From JBCCCJ01 sp039029315 (GTDB lineage: Bacteria; Bacteroidota; Bacteroidia; J057), in contig JBCCGK010000060.1 in the NCBI GenBank assembly GCA_039029315.1, positions 5,548-69,547 of the forward strand: a stretch of 64,000 nucleotides of DNA, read 5' to 3'. The position numbers were made by a program, and so were the translations under genes. Under the pieces are notes generated by a model, which did not search any database, had not been told where the DNA came from, and worked only from the letters and a program-made list of their open reading frames with translations. The first letter of the stretch is position 1. Each line of letters begins with the position of its first letter. Positions 61,466 to 64,000 of this stretch are shown in pieces.

Positions 61466-62740
61466 CTATTCTGACCAGGAACGAATGATACTTCTGGCGA
61501 GCTTCCCGGCATCTGTCAGCTGATTATCTGCCCATCCTCCAACGGTACTCGCCCCAGCTACCAGAATGGACCACTCTTCCTGCTTGTCATTGACAGCCCA
61601 ATTACAATGGCTGATGTTGTGCTGGCGACACCAATCCATCCAGGCATCGGTTTCGGGATCTGTCTGGGTATAGCCTATTGACCCCCATTCTGTAACAAAC
61701 AAGGCAATGCCAGAATTCAAGGCAGCGGTTGCACGATCCCGCAGGGCCTGCTGATGATGGACCGTATAAAAGTGTAAGGTATAAGCGATATTTTCATACT
61801 TGCTAATTGGATTGGCTGCTGCCAGATCTACTCTTTGAGACCATTCTGGTGTTCCAACCACAATCAGATTATCAGAATCTATCGCTCGAATGGCACCAAT
61901 CACGGCCTCTGCATATGGCTTGATGGTCGCATCCCAGGAGACATTCAATGGCTCATTGTAGATCTCGTAAATGATGTTGTCATACGCACCATATAGTGTT
62001 GCCATTTCCTGAAAGAAACTAACCGCCTCCCCAGGATTGTCTTCAGCATGATGAGAATGCCAATCAATGATGACGTACAAGCCTTCTGCAATCGCCGCAT
62101 CCACGATGATTTTTACCCTGTCCTTGTTAGAGAGTTTGAAGCTTAGATAGCCACCATCATCTTCTACCCCCATTGCCGCACGAACGATGGAGGTATTCCA
62201 GTCTTTCTTGAGCCAGGAGACAGCTTCCGGAGTATAGTATCGCTCTCCCCCCCAATTGTTGTTGCTCCAGAAGAAACTGTTCCCGGCCAGAGAAACCACT
62301 TCCTCATTCTGATCTACAATTTTGTTCCCTTGTACTCTCAACAATCCATGTTTCTTCACAACGGAAGGAAATTCATCTACTGCGAGATTGAGCATATAGG
62401 TCGCTGTAGTGGTCCCGTCTTCTGCTGTAACCGTAATTGAGACAGGTCCATCACTGATCACCAGCACATCATGGATGTGGATATTGGCAGTCGCTTTGGG
62501 AGAGAGTTGAATAAATTTGATGCTCACTGTTTCCGTTCCAAAGGGCAGATTTCTGGACAATTCTATCTCCGTCCCATCGATGTCGGTAGCAAACACGGAT
62601 TCCCCACTGTCAATATCCAGCCGCAACAATTCGGCTTCATTGGAGATTGTTGGTTCCGGGATCGGTTCCGGATCGGGTTTGCAGGCGAAGAAAAAGAGAA
62701 TACAGAAAGACAGCAAGGTGTTCTGAAGGATTGTCATCAT
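61466..62740 (-). CDS. GH5 cellulase-family glycoside hydrolase lipoprotein
   Basis: A 424-residue lipoprotein (leader LSFCILFFFAC, Cys20). Residues about 34-122 form a small Ig-like sandwich (cadherin/BACON-like, SGESVFATDIDGTEIELSRN). The TIM barrel begins GLLRVQGNKIVDQNEEVV and matches glycoside hydrolase family 5: WHSHHAEDNPGEAV, the acid/base Glu263 in IYEIYNEPLNVSWD, HFYTVHHQQALRD and the nucleophile Glu351 in FVTEWGSIGYTQ. GH5 enzymes cleave beta-1,4-glucans, mannans and related polymers; the subfamily is probably endoglucanase-like. It is anchored at the outer membrane or periplasm. Confidence 0.92.
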   Translation of the reverse strand: MMTILQNTLLSFCILFFFACKPDPEPIPEPTISNEAELLRLDIDSGESVFATDIDGTEIELSRNLPFGTETVSIKFIQLSPKATANIHIHDVLVISDGPVSITVTAEDGTTTATYMLNLAVDEFPSVVKKHGLLRVQGNKIVDQNEEVVSLAGNSFFWSNNNWGGERYYTPEAVSWLKKDWNTSIVRAAMGVEDDGGYLSFKLSNKDRVKIIVDAAIAEGLYVIIDWHSHHAEDNPGEAVSFFQEMATLYGAYDNIIYEIYNEPLNVSWDATIKPYAEAVIGAIRAIDSDNLIVVGTPEWSQRVDLAAANPISKYENIAYTLHFYTVHHQQALRDRATAALNSGIALFVTEWGSIGYTQTDPETDAWMDWCRQHNISHCNWAVNDKQEEWSILVAGASTVGGWADNQLTDAGKLARSIIRSWSE

Positions 62741-62795
62741 GAGAGTGGAGTCAGTATAGGAAAATCAGAAGGGAAAATGATGCTCGGAGGCAGAT

Positions 62796-63644
62796 TCAAT
62801 CCATTGAATCTACGATCTCTCGAATCTTCCTGCAAAGATCTTCCTCCAATGTATCAGGAGAAACTACCTCTGGAATGGCTGCTGTTGTCAACATCCGATA
62901 GAAGATACTGGCATTCAAATACGCACCGTAAGGAGAAGGATGAAACGCATCATCATACAGCTTGATGTCTGGATAGTGTGTATGAACCTGATAAAACAAC
63001 TCTCCATGTCGTGTGAGTTCAAGCTCGGCAGCCTTGCTTGTCGTTTCGTAAGCAAGTTGTAACAATTGTGCGGCAGTAGGCATATCAGGGATGGTCTCTG
63101 AACAAAATTTCTGTGGCGGAGGGCTCAGATCAATCACGCTGGAAGAATAACAAATTTGTCGGGGATACTCAGTAACTGAAGGCCAGGTTTGAAACAACAG
63201 AAACTGACAATCAGCATTGGGAACCAGCTCTTTCATGCGCAGAATAGGCGGCAGGACCTTTTTCTCCCTGAATTCTGGCACCATCACCCCACTTCCACCC
63301 GTTTGTAAAATCACGATGTCCCAGGCTTTTTCAGCTAGCTTCACTTCCGTCAGGGTATATCCTCCCTCATGTTTTCTTCTGCTGTGCGCCCCATTGTCAG
63401 TCTGAGACTCAACGAAATAAGACATGTGGGTATGAAATTGTGCCCCGGGAAAAGTGATTTGCTCTATCTTGATGTGCGGATGCGCTACATTTAGCATCTG
63501 CTGAAGCATAGTCGGCATGTCGTGAAAATAGGTAAGGCTATTCCCGACAAACAGGACGTTCTTCTCAGGTGGTGGCACAGATTCGCAGGAGAGGATCAGT
63601 GATAGACTGAACCAAACAAGAAGTGGTCGGACGTGTTTTTTCAT
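62796..63644 (-). CDS. SGNH-hydrolase-like lipoprotein
   Basis: About 282 residues from ATG 63644. The leader ends LILSCESV (lipobox LILSC, Cys20). The SGNH pattern is clear: block I NVLFVGNSLTYFHDMPTM with Ser36, an oxyanion Gly region (GGSGVMVPE), and the C-terminal DDAFHPSPYGAYL (Asp232/His235). These are GDSL-type esterases that deacylate carbohydrates or lipids. It lies 55 bases upstream of the GH5 gene on the same strand, so the two could act on the same acylated polysaccharide. Confidence 0.85.
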   Translation of the reverse strand: MKKHVRPLLVWFSLSLILSCESVPPPEKNVLFVGNSLTYFHDMPTMLQQMLNVAHPHIKIEQITFPGAQFHTHMSYFVESQTDNGAHSRRKHEGGYTLTEVKLAEKAWDIVILQTGGSGVMVPEFREKKVLPPILRMKELVPNADCQFLLFQTWPSVTEYPRQICYSSSVIDLSPPPQKFCSETIPDMPTAAQLLQLAYETTSKAAELELTRHGELFYQVHTHYPDIKLYDDAFHPSPYGAYLNASIFYRMLTTAAIPEVVSPDTLEEDLCRKIREIVDSMD

Positions 63645-63756
63645 GGCAACAAGATTGAGCAGAGCGAAAATAAGGAATCTCATTGATTTAGGAACAGGAA
63701 AAGAATCAGGGGTTTATTTTTTCTCTCTACCATACACCTTTTTCCATCATGTGTTG

Positions 63757-63923
63757 TTAGAGACTGTTTGAAAATCTGTCACTTATTTTTTGTATGCGTC
63801 TTTTTTCCTCATTCTGCGGCTTTTTTTGTTCTCATAGCACCACTATGAGAACAAAAAAGGGCCTTGGCTGAGAAAAAAATACTCCATAAAAATTCTCAGC
63901 ACAGATTCCAAAACAGTCTCTTA
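63757..63923. mobile_element. 161-bp MITE-like element with TTA target duplication
   Basis: The element spans 63760-63920 and is flanked by TTA on both sides (63757-63759 and 63921-63923). The ends form 20-base terminal inverted repeats starting GAGACTGTTT (17 of 20 matches: GAGACTGTTTGAAAATCTGT versus GAGACTGTTTTGGAATCTGT). The centre is a second hairpin (GTTCTCATAG ... CTATGAGAAC). No coding capacity. GAGACTGTTT ends and a TNA target resemble IS5-group elements, so it is probably a non-autonomous derivative. Confidence 0.7.
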
Positions 63924-63948
63924 GTTTGACTTTGGCCAAAATGGAAAT

Positions 63949-64000
63949 TCAAATTTCTTTACCGTACACTTTTACCAGCTTAGGCGAGCTGGCCCCCAAA
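63949..64000 (-). CDS. Possible 3' end of a minus-strand gene entering from the right
   Basis: On the minus strand one frame is open from the window edge to a TGA at 63949-63951, giving the tail ...LGASSPKLVKVYGKEI. The other two frames are closed. Sixteen codons are too few to identify a product. The MITE-like element lies 28 bases downstream of this stop, which is where such elements usually insert. Confidence 0.3.
   Translation of the reverse strand, partial: LGASSPKLVKVYGKEI

Overview
The window looks like a chromosomal segment of a Bacteroidota bacterium, probably of the Saprospiria (Lewinella/Haliscomenobacter-like) type. Four secreted proteins end in type IX secretion (T9SS) sorting domains with a 'PNP' motif. 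Several genes have the Bacteroidota -7 element TAnnTTTG upstream. There are many signal-peptide and lipobox proteins, SBBP and BNR/Ycf48 propellers and a DUF7619-type domain. The genus is inferred, not proven. I see no rRNA, tRNA, CRISPR array, prophage or intact insertion sequence.

Layout. 1-6.6 kb: a cut-off AraC regulator, two lipoproteins, then on the minus strand an exported intradiol dioxygenase, two LpqC/PHB-depolymerase-like esterases and an MFS transporter. 6.8-15.3 kb: two large surface propeller proteins, followed by a NarL-type response regulator and a TPR sensor kinase. 15.4-19.8 kb: a putative outer-membrane protein and two tandem EGF/IPT/Ycf48 lipoproteins. 19.8-27.7 kb: metabolic and envelope genes (nucleoside phosphorylase, Asp/Asn beta-hydroxylase, hydrolase, sugar isomerase-like protein, MscS channel, proline dehydrogenase). 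27.8-34.2 kb: one minus-strand block holding two adjacent DUF4230 proteins, a degenerate alpha/beta-hydrolase, a small EamA/SMR-type membrane protein, and a compact phospholipid module (CDP-alcohol phosphatidyltransferase, CdsA-like cytidylyltransferase, PlsC-like acyltransferase).

34.4-46 kb: GH3 glycosidase, prolyl-oligopeptidase-like hydrolase, spinster-type MFS, a gluzincin-like protein, AraC regulator plus serine hydrolase, and a CotH-family protein with a T9SS domain. 46.2-53.6 kb: membrane-anchored subtilase with a clear terminator, small beta protein, CNT nucleoside transporter, an unknown protein paired with a second gluzincin-like protein and divergent from a MoxR ATPase, and shikimate kinase. 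53.7-63.7 kb: an all-minus run with a third LpqC-like esterase, dehalogenase-fold hydrolase, HExxH lipoprotein, DoxX-like protein, amidohydrolase, SDR, beta-lactamase-family hydrolase, GH5 glycosidase and SGNH lipoprotein. A 161-bp MITE-like element closes the window.

Taken together the genes describe an aerobic heterotroph with strong export of esterases, glycosidases and peptidases to the envelope and surface. The least explained parts are the DUF4230 pair with a long coiled coil inserted in one member, the three-gene phospholipid module with its neighbours, the unknown/gluzincin pair opposite MoxR, and two foldback repeats (2955-3119 and 63757-63923).
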